Source of the DNA: CAVQOB01 sp963714325
GTDB taxonomy: Bacteria; Pseudomonadota; Alphaproteobacteria; Rhizobiales; Hyphomicrobiaceae
NCBI GenBank assembly: GCA_963714325.1
Contig: CAVQOB010000008.1
Coordinates: 248,001 to 312,000, forward strand
Length of the DNA stretch: 64,000 bases
Direction: 5' to 3'
Part shown: piece by piece, positions 1 through 8,005 of the stretch
How positions within the stretch are numbered: the stretch's first letter is position 1
Layout of the letters: every line of letters starts with the position of its first letter
Position numbers and translations under genes: made by a program
The notes under the pieces: generated by a model
Database searches by the model: none
The model's input: the letters and a program-made list of their open reading frames with translations, nothing else
Told to the model about the DNA's origin: nothing

Positions 1-56
1 CTCAGGTCGTCATAGTTGATCGCCGAATGCACGCCCATGCCTGCCCCGCTCGCCAT
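1..56 (-). CDS. possible 5' end of a gene running off the left edge
   Basis: Downstream of the transglycosylase, on the same strand, an ATG at 56 (or an in-frame ATG at 38) opens a frame that stays open to the window edge. The visible residues read M-A-S-G-A-G-M-G-V-H-S-A-I-N-Y-D-D-L. Only a weak ribosome-binding site precedes it (GCAGAAG). I do not recognise the product and cannot exclude chance. Bases 57-156 hold no other gene. Confidence 0.25.
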   Translation of the reverse strand, partial: MASGAGMGVHSAINYDDL

Positions 57-156
57 TTGCTTCTGCCCGCAGAGTGCCGGCGCCAAGGCGTCGTTGGCAA
101 GTGGGCGCGCGCGCAAATCTGGAGTGCGTTCGGGATGACGCCGGTAGCATTCCCGC

Positions 157-1419
157 TCAGCGCTTCACGCGCAGCTTCTCGATCATCTCGAGGCTCGGGT
201 AGCTATCGGCCGCGACACCGTATTTCACTTGCGCCTGCCGGATCGCAGCCCGCGTGCCGAGTCCGAGCTTGCCGTCCGCTTCACCCACGGCAAAGCCGCC
301 GCGCTGCAGCAGCACCTGCAGTTCCTTGATTTGAAGGGGTGACAGCGGCAAGGCCGGTGCCGCACCACGATTGAGCGCCGGCGCTCCGGCAAGGCGCGTG
401 GCCAAATAAGCAGCCGTCGTCGCGTAGTTCAGCGACTGGTTCCATTCCGTGAAAATCTTGAAGTTGTCGTAGGCGAGGAACGCCGGCCCGCCCTTGCCCT
501 GCAGCAGCACCAGCGACGCCGCCATCGTGTCGGCCGGCAGTGCCTTTCCGTTGGCCAACGTCACGCCCTGTTTCGCCCAGAATGATCGGGGATGCTTGAT
601 ATCAACGCCCGACTGTTCGAATGCCATCACAGCCGGAATCTTGACCTCCTCGAGCCACGGCTGCCCCTTTTGCCACCCAAGGCTGACGATGAACGCCGAG
701 GTCGAGGCGATCACATCGGGCGCGCTCTTGAACAGGTTCCGCTTACCATCGCCATCATAGTCAACCGCGTGCTTGAGGTAATGCGACGGCAGGAACTGCG
801 TCTGGCCGAGTTCTCCAGCCCACGAACTCACCATCTCCTGCGGCGTCAGATCGCCCCGATCGATGATCTTCAGCGCGGCATGCAACTCCTCGCGGAACAT
901 CTCGCCGCGGCGGCAATCATAGGCCAACGTCGCCAGCGAGCGCAGCACCGGTTTATTGCCGACGCCCGCCCCGAAGTCGCTCTCCAATGCCCAGAAGGCG
1001 GTGATGACGGCGGCCGGCACCCCCCATTGCGCCTCGGCGCGCTGGAACGTGCCGGCATTCTTTTTGATTTGCATCAACCCGCTGTTCAGCCGGTTGGTCG
1101 TCGCCAGCCGCGCCTGGAAATCGAGAAACGGTTGCGCAAAGAAGCTCTGTCCGCGATCGATGCGCAGAATATCCGGCGCGAATTGCACCCCATCAAGCGC
1201 CGCCGCGACGGTTTGCGGCCTGACGCCCTTCTGGATCGCATCCTGGCGGAATGCCACGAGCCAGCGGTCGAACGGCCCATTGGTGTTCTGGCAGTTGGGT
1301 GGATTGACCTTGAACGGCGCCGTTTGCTCCGTCGCGTTTGCGCCTCTGAGGTCGATGCTGATCAGGCCGGCGAGGGCAAGGCTGGCGCAAACAGTTAGAC
1401 AACGGCCAATCGACGACAT
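157..1419 (-). CDS. lytic murein transglycosylase, MltB type, with C-terminal peptidoglycan-binding domain
   Basis: Predicted periplasmic enzyme that cleaves the MurNAc-GlcNAc bond of peptidoglycan to give 1,6-anhydro products. The 420-residue product starts at the ATG at 1419, preceded by GGAGAG at good spacing; an upstream ATG at 1467 is less likely. It opens with a hydrophobic signal segment (CLTVCASLALAGL). The SLT_2/MltB core follows, with the catalytic-type segment ITAFWALESDFGAG and later WAGELGQTQFLPSHYL. The last ~65 residues look like a PG_binding_1 domain (LQIKELQVLLQRGGF...GKLGLGTRAAIRQAQ). It lies 183 bp downstream of the BNR gene on the same strand. Family assignment is firm; the exact subfamily is inference. 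Confidence 0.93.
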   Translation of the reverse strand: MSSIGRCLTVCASLALAGLISIDLRGANATEQTAPFKVNPPNCQNTNGPFDRWLVAFRQDAIQKGVRPQTVAAALDGVQFAPDILRIDRGQSFFAQPFLDFQARLATTNRLNSGLMQIKKNAGTFQRAEAQWGVPAAVITAFWALESDFGAGVGNKPVLRSLATLAYDCRRGEMFREELHAALKIIDRGDLTPQEMVSSWAGELGQTQFLPSHYLKHAVDYDGDGKRNLFKSAPDVIASTSAFIVSLGWQKGQPWLEEVKIPAVMAFEQSGVDIKHPRSFWAKQGVTLANGKALPADTMAASLVLLQGKGGPAFLAYDNFKIFTEWNQSLNYATTAAYLATRLAGAPALNRGAAPALPLSPLQIKELQVLLQRGGFAVGEADGKLGLGTRAAIRQAQVKYGVAADSYPSLEMIEKLRVKR

Positions 1420-1530
1420 CACGCTCTCCGCAACTACAACACGGCGGTCAATGTGCCAACCAATCACGGCCCGTCAAGGGCGGAACCAGCGTATTTCGTC
1501 CTTTTGCTGAATTTGACGCAAGCGCCCGCT

Positions 1531-1594
1531 CGTGCGCCCCAAAAAGTGTGTAGCGGTTTTTTTGGGCAAGGCGCGCGAGCCGACAAAAGAGCGC
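1531..1594. repeat. dispersed intergenic repeat (family E), copy 1
   Basis: The block starting CGTGCGCCCC, then AAGTGTGTAGCGGTTTTTTTGG, then a run ending ACAAAAGAGCGCG matches the block at 24522-24586 (CGAGAAGTGTGCAGCGGTTTTCGG...AAACAGAAAGAGCGCG). Both copies are intergenic. Function unknown. On the + strand the T-run could end transcripts, but no clean stem precedes it. Confidence 0.55.
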
Positions 1595-1602
1595 GCCCGC
1601 CT

Positions 1603-2709
1603 CTACCCGGCGAACCGCACGCAATAGACCGGCGGCAGGTTGTTCGATACGCACTGCCAGTCGTCGCCTTGGTTCTCCGACACCCACAGCCCCCCCGTCG
1701 TTGATCCCATGGCGAGCCGGTTGCCGGTTGCGTCCAGCGCGAGGGCGTGGCGATAGACGACGTCATAGGCGTGCTGTTGCGGCAAGCCATTGCTGAGAAT
1801 TGCGAACGTCTTGCCACCATCGCGGGTACGCGTGACGACCAGCTTGCCGTCTTTCGGGATGCGCTTTTCGTCCTTGATTTCGGGTACGAACCAGGCGGTG
1901 TCAGGCTCGCTCGGGTGGACGACGACGGGGAACCCGAAGACCGACGGATTGACGTCCTTGATTTCCTTGAAGGTGCGCCCCTCGTCGGATGAGACGAAGA
2001 TGCCGTTGTGATGCTGCACCCACATCCGATTCGGATCGGCCGGGCACTGCGCCAGCGCATGCACGTCCTGCGCGATCGGGTCATGTGTCATCTCGGGCGG
2101 CACGTGATCGGCGCGCATGCCCTCGCCCCGCTGTGCCCAACTCTTGCCAGCATCCTCGGTGAACCAGACGCCGCCGGTCGAAACCGCGACCGCCACGCGC
2201 TTTGAGTTGCGGGGATCGACGAGGATTGAGTGGAGACCTGGCAGATCGGCGCCACCACCCATCCATTGGCTTCGCTTCGGATGGAACCACAGCGCCTCGA
2301 CGATGCTCCAACTGGCGCCGCGATCATTCGACCGGAACAACCCACCGGGGATCGTGCCGCACCACACGACGCCCGGCTCGTCGCTGCCGCCCGCGACCAG
2401 CGCCCAGACCCGTGCCGTGCTCCAGGCGAGCGGGCGGCCCCACATGTCATTTTCGACAAGCCCGTCGGGCTTCGGCGGATAGGCAGGCGCGGCGATCTCT
2501 TGCCACGCGCCACCCTTGTCCGCGCGATGCATTTTGACGCCGAAATGTCCGTGGTCGAGCGCCGCGTAGCGCGTGCCGTCGCGCGCATCGTCGAGCACCA
2601 GCGACACGTTGTCGCCGAGAAACGCGGTGTCCGTGATCGCCCAACCGCTACCTTTTTTCTCAACGGTGAATAAGCCCTTGCGGGTCGCAACCAGAACCGT
2701 CGCACTCAT
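1603..2709 (-). CDS. BNR/WD40-like beta-propeller protein (sialidase-fold repeats)
   Basis: A 368-residue protein built of repeated beta-propeller blades with BNR/Asp-box motifs (SNDRGASWS, TEDAGKSWAQ, SSDEGRTFKE, TRDGGKTFAI, SENQGDDWQ), as in the sialidase/YCF48/VPS10 fold. There is no signal peptide, so it is probably cytoplasmic. The start at 2709 has GGGAG seven bases upstream. It lies 15 bp after the stop of a MoaD-like gene and must be co-transcribed with it. From memory, this pairing (BNR protein plus MoaD/ThiS) recurs in distant bacteria and suggests a joint, still unassigned function. A true sialidase role is unlikely: no catalytic arginine triad or export signal is evident. Confidence 0.85.
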   Translation of the reverse strand: MSATVLVATRKGLFTVEKKGSGWAITDTAFLGDNVSLVLDDARDGTRYAALDHGHFGVKMHRADKGGAWQEIAAPAYPPKPDGLVENDMWGRPLAWSTARVWALVAGGSDEPGVVWCGTIPGGLFRSNDRGASWSIVEALWFHPKRSQWMGGGADLPGLHSILVDPRNSKRVAVAVSTGGVWFTEDAGKSWAQRGEGMRADHVPPEMTHDPIAQDVHALAQCPADPNRMWVQHHNGIFVSSDEGRTFKEIKDVNPSVFGFPVVVHPSEPDTAWFVPEIKDEKRIPKDGKLVVTRTRDGGKTFAILSNGLPQQHAYDVVYRHALALDATGNRLAMGSTTGGLWVSENQGDDWQCVSNNLPPVYCVRFAG

Positions 2710-2724
2710 GTCAATCTCCCAGAA

Positions 2725-2994
2725 CTATCCGCCGGACAGCGCCTGCATGATATAAACCTCATCCGTCTCGGCAACCCTGTCCAACAGATGAACGCGGTCG
2801 CGAATGGCAATCCCATTCACGAAAATCGCCATATGCTTCCGCAACGCCGCCTGATCATCCAGGACGTAACTGCGAGCTTGCGGGTTCGCGGAAAATACAG
2901 CGTCGAGGACCGCGCGCACCGTGGTACCCGCAGCAGTAACAGTGGGCATCGCAACATGCCGTTGCAAATTGGGCGTGAAGACGACACGTGGCAT
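2725..2994 (-). CDS. MoaD/ThiS-family ubiquitin-like protein ending in Gly-Gly
   Basis: An 89-residue beta-grasp protein. The end LLDRVAETDEVYIMQALSGG is the C-terminus typical of MoaD/ThiS sulfur carriers, with a terminal GG for adenylation and thiocarboxylation. The middle has the usual FVNGIAI...L.D.V...DEV pattern. No moaE, moeB or thiamine gene is nearby; its partner is the BNR-propeller gene 15 bp downstream. It follows the peptide-binding protein gene by 25 bp, so it may belong to that transcript. Whether it is a sulfur carrier for a new pathway or a protein modifier is unknown. Confidence 0.88.
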   Translation of the reverse strand: MPRVVFTPNLQRHVAMPTVTAAGTTVRAVLDAVFSANPQARSYVLDDQAALRKHMAIFVNGIAIRDRVHLLDRVAETDEVYIMQALSGG

Positions 2995-3019
2995 CGCGCT
3001 GCTCTTTAGATGGCGATGG

Positions 3020-4534
3020 TCAAGGCTTCAGCTTCAACCCGACCACACGCACCAGACCATCCGGCATTTGCGCATAACCATCAAGCTTGACGGAATGGGC
3101 GATGATCACCGGCCGATGCAGGAGATAGATGATCGAACCTTCCGTCAAATATTTTTCGGTGATCTTGGCATAGATCGATTTCCGGTCAGCCACACTGGAC
3201 ACCTTGCGCTGATCGTCGAGCCACGTATCGACGTCCGCATCGGAATACATGCCGTTGTTTTGCGGCGCCTTCGACTTGTGGAAAATGTAGCTGTTGCCAT
3301 CGGGATCGACTCGGCCCGACCAACCAATGATCCACGCCTGGAAGCGACCTTCCTCAGCTTCTTTGAGCGATGTCGCAAATTCCGTAACGCGGATCTTCAG
3401 ATCGAAGCCCGCCTCGCCGGTCATCGCCTGCATGACTTCGGCCATCTGCCGCGCATCCGGCGTATTCGGCACCATCAGGTCAACCGCAACCGGCGCCTTG
3501 AGGCCGGCCTCTTCCAGCAGCTTCTTGGCCTTCGCCACGTCCCGCTTCGCAATCGGGAATTTTTCCTGGTAGTAGGGACTGCGCGGACTGACCCACTGGT
3601 TACCGGCGAGACCTTCGCCATTGTAGACCACCTGATTGATTGCATCGCGATCGAGTGCCGCTTCGAGCGCCTGTCGAACCTTGGCGCTTTTGCCGAACGG
3701 GCCATCCTTGCCGGCCGGGCCGTTGGCGATGTTCAGCGTCAAGCCCTGGTAGCCAATCTCAATCTGCGACGCGAGCTTGAGCTTTGGATCTGCCTTGATG
3801 TCTTTGACGTCGGTCGCGAACGCCCGCTCGATCAGCTCCAGCGCACCCGACTTCAGGTTGGCGAGCCGCACGGTTGAATCCGTGATCGGCCGATAGACGA
3901 TGCGGTCGATGTGGACGTTGCTCGCATTCCAGTAACCGGCGAATTTCTCGACGACGATGCGATCCTGCTGCACCCGCTCGACGAATTTGTAGGGGCCCGC
4001 GCACACCGGCTTCAATCCGAACTTGTCGCCGGCCTCCGTGGCCGCCTTCGGTGAAACGATCATGCCAGCACGATCGGCAAGCTGCGCAATCAGCGGCGAG
4101 AAGGGGTTCTTCAGCGCCAGCCGGATCGTCGTTGGATCGACCACCTCGATTTTGTCGACCGCCGCCAGCTCCGGCTTGCGGAAGGAACCGTTGAACGTCA
4201 TGTGACGTTCCAGCGAATACTTCACCGCTGCAGCGTCCATCGCTTCCCCGTCGTGGAACTTGACGCCCGGTCGGAGTTTGATGGTGACCGCGCGGCCATC
4301 GGCGCTGGTTTCGTGCCCAAGCGCCAGCTGCGGGATCAGTTGCAACTTGTCGTCGATATCGAACAGCTTGTCGCAGATCGACGCAAAGACGATGCGCCCC
4401 ACATAGGTCCGTGCCAACGTCGGATCGAGGATGTCGGGATCTTCGGCAAGCCCGATCCGCAGCTGCGATTGCGCCTGCGCGCCGCCAGCCCACATCATTG
4501 CAGCGGCGATCGTGACCAAGACGAGACGTTTCAT
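3020..4534 (-). CDS. peptide/nickel-type ABC transporter substrate-binding protein (SBP_bac_5)
   Basis: A periplasmic binding protein of 504 residues. It has a clear signal peptide (MKRLVLVTIAAAMMWAGGAQAQ, cleavage after AQA) and the family-5 hallmarks DPDILDPTLA near the N-terminus, VTIKLRPGVKFHDGEAM, and DATV-like/TDSTVRLANLKSGALE. The start at 4534 is preceded by GGAGT at good spacing. It lies 43 bp downstream of the OppF-like ATPase and 25 bp upstream of the MoaD-like gene. No permease genes accompany it. The substrate cannot be read from sequence; oligopeptide or dipeptide is the family default. Confidence 0.93.
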   Translation of the reverse strand: MKRLVLVTIAAAMMWAGGAQAQSQLRIGLAEDPDILDPTLARTYVGRIVFASICDKLFDIDDKLQLIPQLALGHETSADGRAVTIKLRPGVKFHDGEAMDAAAVKYSLERHMTFNGSFRKPELAAVDKIEVVDPTTIRLALKNPFSPLIAQLADRAGMIVSPKAATEAGDKFGLKPVCAGPYKFVERVQQDRIVVEKFAGYWNASNVHIDRIVYRPITDSTVRLANLKSGALELIERAFATDVKDIKADPKLKLASQIEIGYQGLTLNIANGPAGKDGPFGKSAKVRQALEAALDRDAINQVVYNGEGLAGNQWVSPRSPYYQEKFPIAKRDVAKAKKLLEEAGLKAPVAVDLMVPNTPDARQMAEVMQAMTGEAGFDLKIRVTEFATSLKEAEEGRFQAWIIGWSGRVDPDGNSYIFHKSKAPQNNGMYSDADVDTWLDDQRKVSSVADRKSIYAKITEKYLTEGSIIYLLHRPVIIAHSVKLDGYAQMPDGLVRVVGLKLKP

Positions 4535-4577
4535 CGATACACTCCTTCAAAGGCAACCGATCGAGACGGCAATAGCA

Positions 4578-5633
4578 TTACGTCCTCTCAGTATAGGCAG
4601 CAAGCAGGCGTTTGAGCGAGGGGCTCATCGCGGATTCGGTGGGCGGAGCAAAACCGGCGCTGCCGATCTCGTCAGCGCGATGACAGCGGACTGCGTGCGC
4701 CCCCTCCCCTTGGAGCAACGGCACGGCCGTGCGGCAGACCTCCGCCGCATGCGGGCAGCGCGGATGCAGGTGGCATCCGGCCGGCGGATTGATTGGGCTC
4801 GGCGGATCCCCGGCGAGAAGACGCCGTTCGCCCCGTTCCCCCGGCGATGGCACCGGGATCGCCGACAGCAGCGCCTGCGTGTAGGGATGCCGCGGGTGGC
4901 GAAACAGTTCAGCCGTCGGCGCCGTCTCGACGATCCGCCCGAGATACATCACTGCCACTCGCGCCGCGATGTGCTTCACCACAGCCAGATCATGGCTGAT
5001 GAAAATATAAGCAAGCCCGAGCGTCTGCTGCAGTTCCGCCAGCAAGTTCAAAATCTGCGCCCGGATCGACACATCGAGCGCCGACACCGGCTCGTCGCAC
5101 ACAATCAGCTTGGGCCCCGGCGCCAAAGCGCGCGCAATGGCAATGCGTTGCCGCTGCCCCCCTGAAAATTCATGCGGATAGCGGCTGGCGTGCTGTGGCC
5201 GAAGCCCCACCGTCGACATCAGTTCGCCAACCCGCGCGCTCCGATCCGCGACCGAGAGATCGGTGTGCAACATCAGCGGTTCGCCAAGCGTTTCCCCGAT
5301 CGTCATGCGCGGATTGAGCGACGCATAGGGGTCCTGGAAAATCAGTTGCGCGCGCGATCGCAATTGCCGCGTCTGCGCCGGGCTCATTGTTTGCGTGTCT
5401 TGGCCTTCGAACAGCACCTGCCCCGACGTTGGCGCGATCAAGTTCAGCACCAGCCGCCCAACCGTCGACTTGCCGCAACCGGACTCCCCAACCAGCGCCA
5501 GCGTCTCACCCTCAGCCAGTGAAAATGAAACACCATCGACCGCTTTCACGGTCGCCGTGACGCGCCCAAGCAGATCGCGACGCGCGATAAAATCCTTCCT
5601 GAGATCAAGAACGTCGAGGATCGGCGTACTCAT
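4578..5633 (-). CDS. oligopeptide ABC transporter ATP-binding protein, OppF/DppF type
   Basis: A 351-residue ATPase with Walker A GESGCGKST, signature FSGGQRQRIAIARAL, Walker B LIVCDEPVSALD and the C-terminal oligo_HPY segment with clustered cysteines (PAGCHLHPRCPHA...C). I start it at the ATG at 5633 (AAGG upstream, then STPILDVLDLRKDF); a longer frame to 5717 only reads through the palindromic repeat at 5678-5827. It couples ATP hydrolysis to peptide import with the OppD-like partner at 5845-6876. The 211-bp gap between the two ATPase genes is almost filled by a repeat element. Confidence 0.93.
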   Translation of the reverse strand: MSTPILDVLDLRKDFIARRDLLGRVTATVKAVDGVSFSLAEGETLALVGESGCGKSTVGRLVLNLIAPTSGQVLFEGQDTQTMSPAQTRQLRSRAQLIFQDPYASLNPRMTIGETLGEPLMLHTDLSVADRSARVGELMSTVGLRPQHASRYPHEFSGGQRQRIAIARALAPGPKLIVCDEPVSALDVSIRAQILNLLAELQQTLGLAYIFISHDLAVVKHIAARVAVMYLGRIVETAPTAELFRHPRHPYTQALLSAIPVPSPGERGERRLLAGDPPSPINPPAGCHLHPRCPHAAEVCRTAVPLLQGEGAHAVRCHRADEIGSAGFAPPTESAMSPSLKRLLAAYTERT

Positions 5634-5677
5634 GCCGCGCCTTCCAATGTTGTCGCTTGCATTGAACCATTCAAAGA

Positions 5678-5827
5678 CGTCATGGCCGCGGAGGCGGCCA
5701 CCCAAGCAAGCTAGCATGTTTGCGCTTCCGCTGAAGCCTTCTGAAGCACAACTTGGTAAGATGCGACAGGCTTTAGGTGCGCGAAATCCATGGACATGCT
5801 TGGGTGGCCGCCTCCGCGCCCATGACG
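5678..5827. repeat. REP-pair / MITE-like element (family A), copy 1
   Basis: Two ~31-bp arms in inverted orientation (left CGTCATGGCCGCGGAGGCGG..., right TGCTTGGGTGGCCGCC...CATGACG) flank about 90 bp of unrelated core, 150 bp in all. The same arms frame 6937-7085 and 28819-28954, with different cores. Each arm is itself palindromic (GGCCGCnnnGCGGCC). It sits between the OppF and OppD genes. Confidence 0.85.
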
Positions 5828-5844
5828 AATGTTTTGGCGAACGC

Positions 5845-6876
5845 TTATGGTTTCATAGCGGTCGAGGTCTCAAACCGAGTGACTGTCGACGCAACGGCGC
5901 GCTCCGCCAACGGCGTCTTCCAGCAGCGCGAGAGGTGACCAGCCCCGGCATCAATCAGCGGCGGGCTTTCCCGCCGGCAGCGGTCGTCGGCAAACGGACA
6001 GCGCGCCGCAAACCGGCAACCCTGAAACGTTCCCGTCATCGCCGGCACCATGCCAGGAATCGTCGCGAGTGTCGCGCGTGTCTCGCTAAGCCGCGGGATC
6101 GCGCCAATCAGCCCGACGGTATAGGGATGCTCCGGCCGCGCAAAAAGATCGGCGACTTTCGCCCGCTCCACGATTTCGCCCGCATACATCACGATCGCTT
6201 CTTCACACATCTCAGCGACAACCCCGAGATCATGCGTGATCAACAGAATCGCCGTCCCCGTCTGGTCGCGTAAATCGCGCAGCAGGTCGAGAATCTGCGC
6301 CTGGATCGTCACATCCAGCGCCGTCGTCGGCTCGTCCGCAATCAGCAGCGCCGGCCGGCACGCCAGCGCCATCGCGATCATCACCCGCTGCCGCATCCCG
6401 CCCGACAGCTTGTGCGGATAGTCATCGACGCGCGCCTCCGGCGACGGGATGCGCACCTGCGCCAGCAGATCAATCGAAGCGTGCCGCGCCTGCGCCTCTG
6501 ACAATCCCTGATGTCGCCGCAACGCCTCGCCGATCTGATCGCCAACCGTGTAGCTCGGGTTGAGCGACGTCATCGGCTCCTGAAAAATCATCGCCATGCG
6601 GTTGCCGCGCAAATCGCGCATGGCGGCTTCGGGCAAGTCGAGAACGTCGCGCCCCTCAAACCGCACGCGACCTGAAACCGTCGCAGCATCTCGATCGAGC
6701 AGCCGCATGATCGCCAACGCCGTCACACTCTTGCCCGAGCCCGACTCGCCGACGATGCCAAGCGTCGTCCCGCGCCCGACCGTGAAACTCGTCCCGGCAA
6801 CCGCCTCGGTCACCCGGCCACGATCACCAGCGAAGCGTACACGCAGATCATCGACTTGCAACAGCAGCGACTGCAT
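5845..6876 (-). CDS. oligopeptide ABC transporter ATP-binding protein, OppD/DppD type
   Basis: A 343-residue ATPase with Walker A GESGSGKS, Q-loop IFQEPMTSLNP, signature LSGGMRQRVMIAMAL, Walker B LLIADEPTTALD and an oligo_HPY tail (QGCRFAARCPFADDRC). The start at 6876 has AAGGGGG upstream. It pairs with the OppF-type protein as a heterodimeric motor. It is unusual in being flanked on both sides by near-identical inverted-repeat elements (5678-5827 and 6937-7085), and in having no permease gene beside it. Confidence 0.93.
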   Translation of the reverse strand: MQSLLLQVDDLRVRFAGDRGRVTEAVAGTSFTVGRGTTLGIVGESGSGKSVTALAIMRLLDRDAATVSGRVRFEGRDVLDLPEAAMRDLRGNRMAMIFQEPMTSLNPSYTVGDQIGEALRRHQGLSEAQARHASIDLLAQVRIPSPEARVDDYPHKLSGGMRQRVMIAMALACRPALLIADEPTTALDVTIQAQILDLLRDLRDQTGTAILLITHDLGVVAEMCEEAIVMYAGEIVERAKVADLFARPEHPYTVGLIGAIPRLSETRATLATIPGMVPAMTGTFQGCRFAARCPFADDRCRRESPPLIDAGAGHLSRCWKTPLAERAVASTVTRFETSTAMKP

Positions 6877-6936
6877 CGTCCCCCTTCTTGCTCATACCTG
6901 CGAGCGGTTGCATTGATGCGACATCTGCACAACTCC

Positions 6937-7085
6937 CGTCATGGCCGCGAAGGCGGCCACCCAAGCAAGGAACAATATTTCGACGCCGCTGACGTCACCC
7001 GCGATTCTAGATCATACAGCGCGGTTGACTTGACCATCGAGACATCAATTGACTGGCTTAGGTGGCCGCCTTCGCGGCCATGACG
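6937..7085. repeat. REP-pair / MITE-like element (family A), copy 2
   Basis: It has the same arms as copy 1 (CGTCATGGCCGCGAAGGCGG... and ...GGTGGCCGCCTTCGCGGCCATGACG). The arms are almost perfect inverted repeats of each other around a ~88-bp core that differs from the other copies. It lies between the DUF1028 gene and the OppD-like gene. Confidence 0.88.
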
Positions 7086-7124
7086 AAAATTTGAACTGGG
7101 ACACGGCCGGTTGGCACACCCCGC

Positions 7125-7838
7125 TCATTCATACCCCTCGGCAATCGACTGCGCGATAAACGCGTCGAGGTCCGAGCGATCCGTGTGCCCGGCCGGCGCC
7201 ACGCGCGACGGCATCCGGCGGCGAAAATGAATCACCCGCTCAGCAGCAACCTTTTGCAACCGCGCCAACTCGGGCAATGGATCAGCATGATCATCCACCC
7301 GCAAATCATAGAGCGGATAGTCCTCGCCATCGTGGATCAACAGCGCCGCCGATTGCTTTCCGCGCTTGTCGCCACCCGCCGTTTCGCCAGCCATCATCGC
7401 CGCAATCAAACGTCGCGCGAATGGCAACTGCGCGTTCGCAACCAGCGCCCGTGCCGTCGCCGCGATCACGTCGGGCCCGGCCAACATGTTCCCAGCGATC
7501 GAGTAATTCGGCCCCGACACATGCCCAGCCCAATCAACGCACTGCGCGCCTGTGTGCGCAGCGACCTGCCCGTCCGCCGTCATCACGTGCAGCTGCCGAT
7601 GCGCACGGCCCTCGTCCGCGGCAACAAGCTGGCGCACAACCGCGTCAGCCGCAGCGCCGCCCGCCATCACGTCGAGCCCACGCGGCCCATAGAGCGGATT
7701 GACGAACGCCTGCGTCGCCACCGCCCCGACGCCGGTTCGGATGTGCGGCACCATTGACCCCACGGCAAAAAACCGCGTCGCGACAATGATGCCGATACGA
7801 TTCTGAGCAGGGTCACGCGCAATGATCGACCACGTCAT
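7125..7838 (-). CDS. DUF1028 family protein (Ntn-hydrolase-like)
   Basis: A 237-residue protein starting M-T-W-S-I-I-A-R-D at 7838, the conserved DUF1028 opening. It continues with the family patterns GIIVATRFFAVGS, GAVATQAFVNP and SIAGNML. The Thr directly after Met is where an N-terminal nucleophile would lie. A longer frame to 7895 adds residues not typical of the family. DUF1028 genes are often found beside peptide ABC transporters, as here, so a role in breaking down an imported peptide or amide is a reasonable inference; the reaction is not known. Confidence 0.88.
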   Translation of the reverse strand: MTWSIIARDPAQNRIGIIVATRFFAVGSMVPHIRTGVGAVATQAFVNPLYGPRGLDVMAGGAAADAVVRQLVAADEGRAHRQLHVMTADGQVAAHTGAQCVDWAGHVSGPNYSIAGNMLAGPDVIAATARALVANAQLPFARRLIAAMMAGETAGGDKRGKQSAALLIHDGEDYPLYDLRVDDHADPLPELARLQKVAAERVIHFRRRMPSRVAPAGHTDRSDLDAFIAQSIAEGYE

Positions 7839-8005
7839 CGGTTCAGCTCTCGGGCTCCAACGCGCCCATATGAGCACACCACCCACGCCGCGCATAGACA
7901 GCTGGCCCGGCTTCCCTGCCCGGGCCAGGATTGCTATACCGCCACTCCAAGCGTGCGCCTCTAGTTGCGGACCTGCAACCGGCGCGGATCAAGGGATGCA
8001 AGACC

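Noticed and set aside
1603..2709. Secreted sialidase
   Set aside because: There is no signal peptide and no recognisable catalytic triad; only the propeller repeats are shared.
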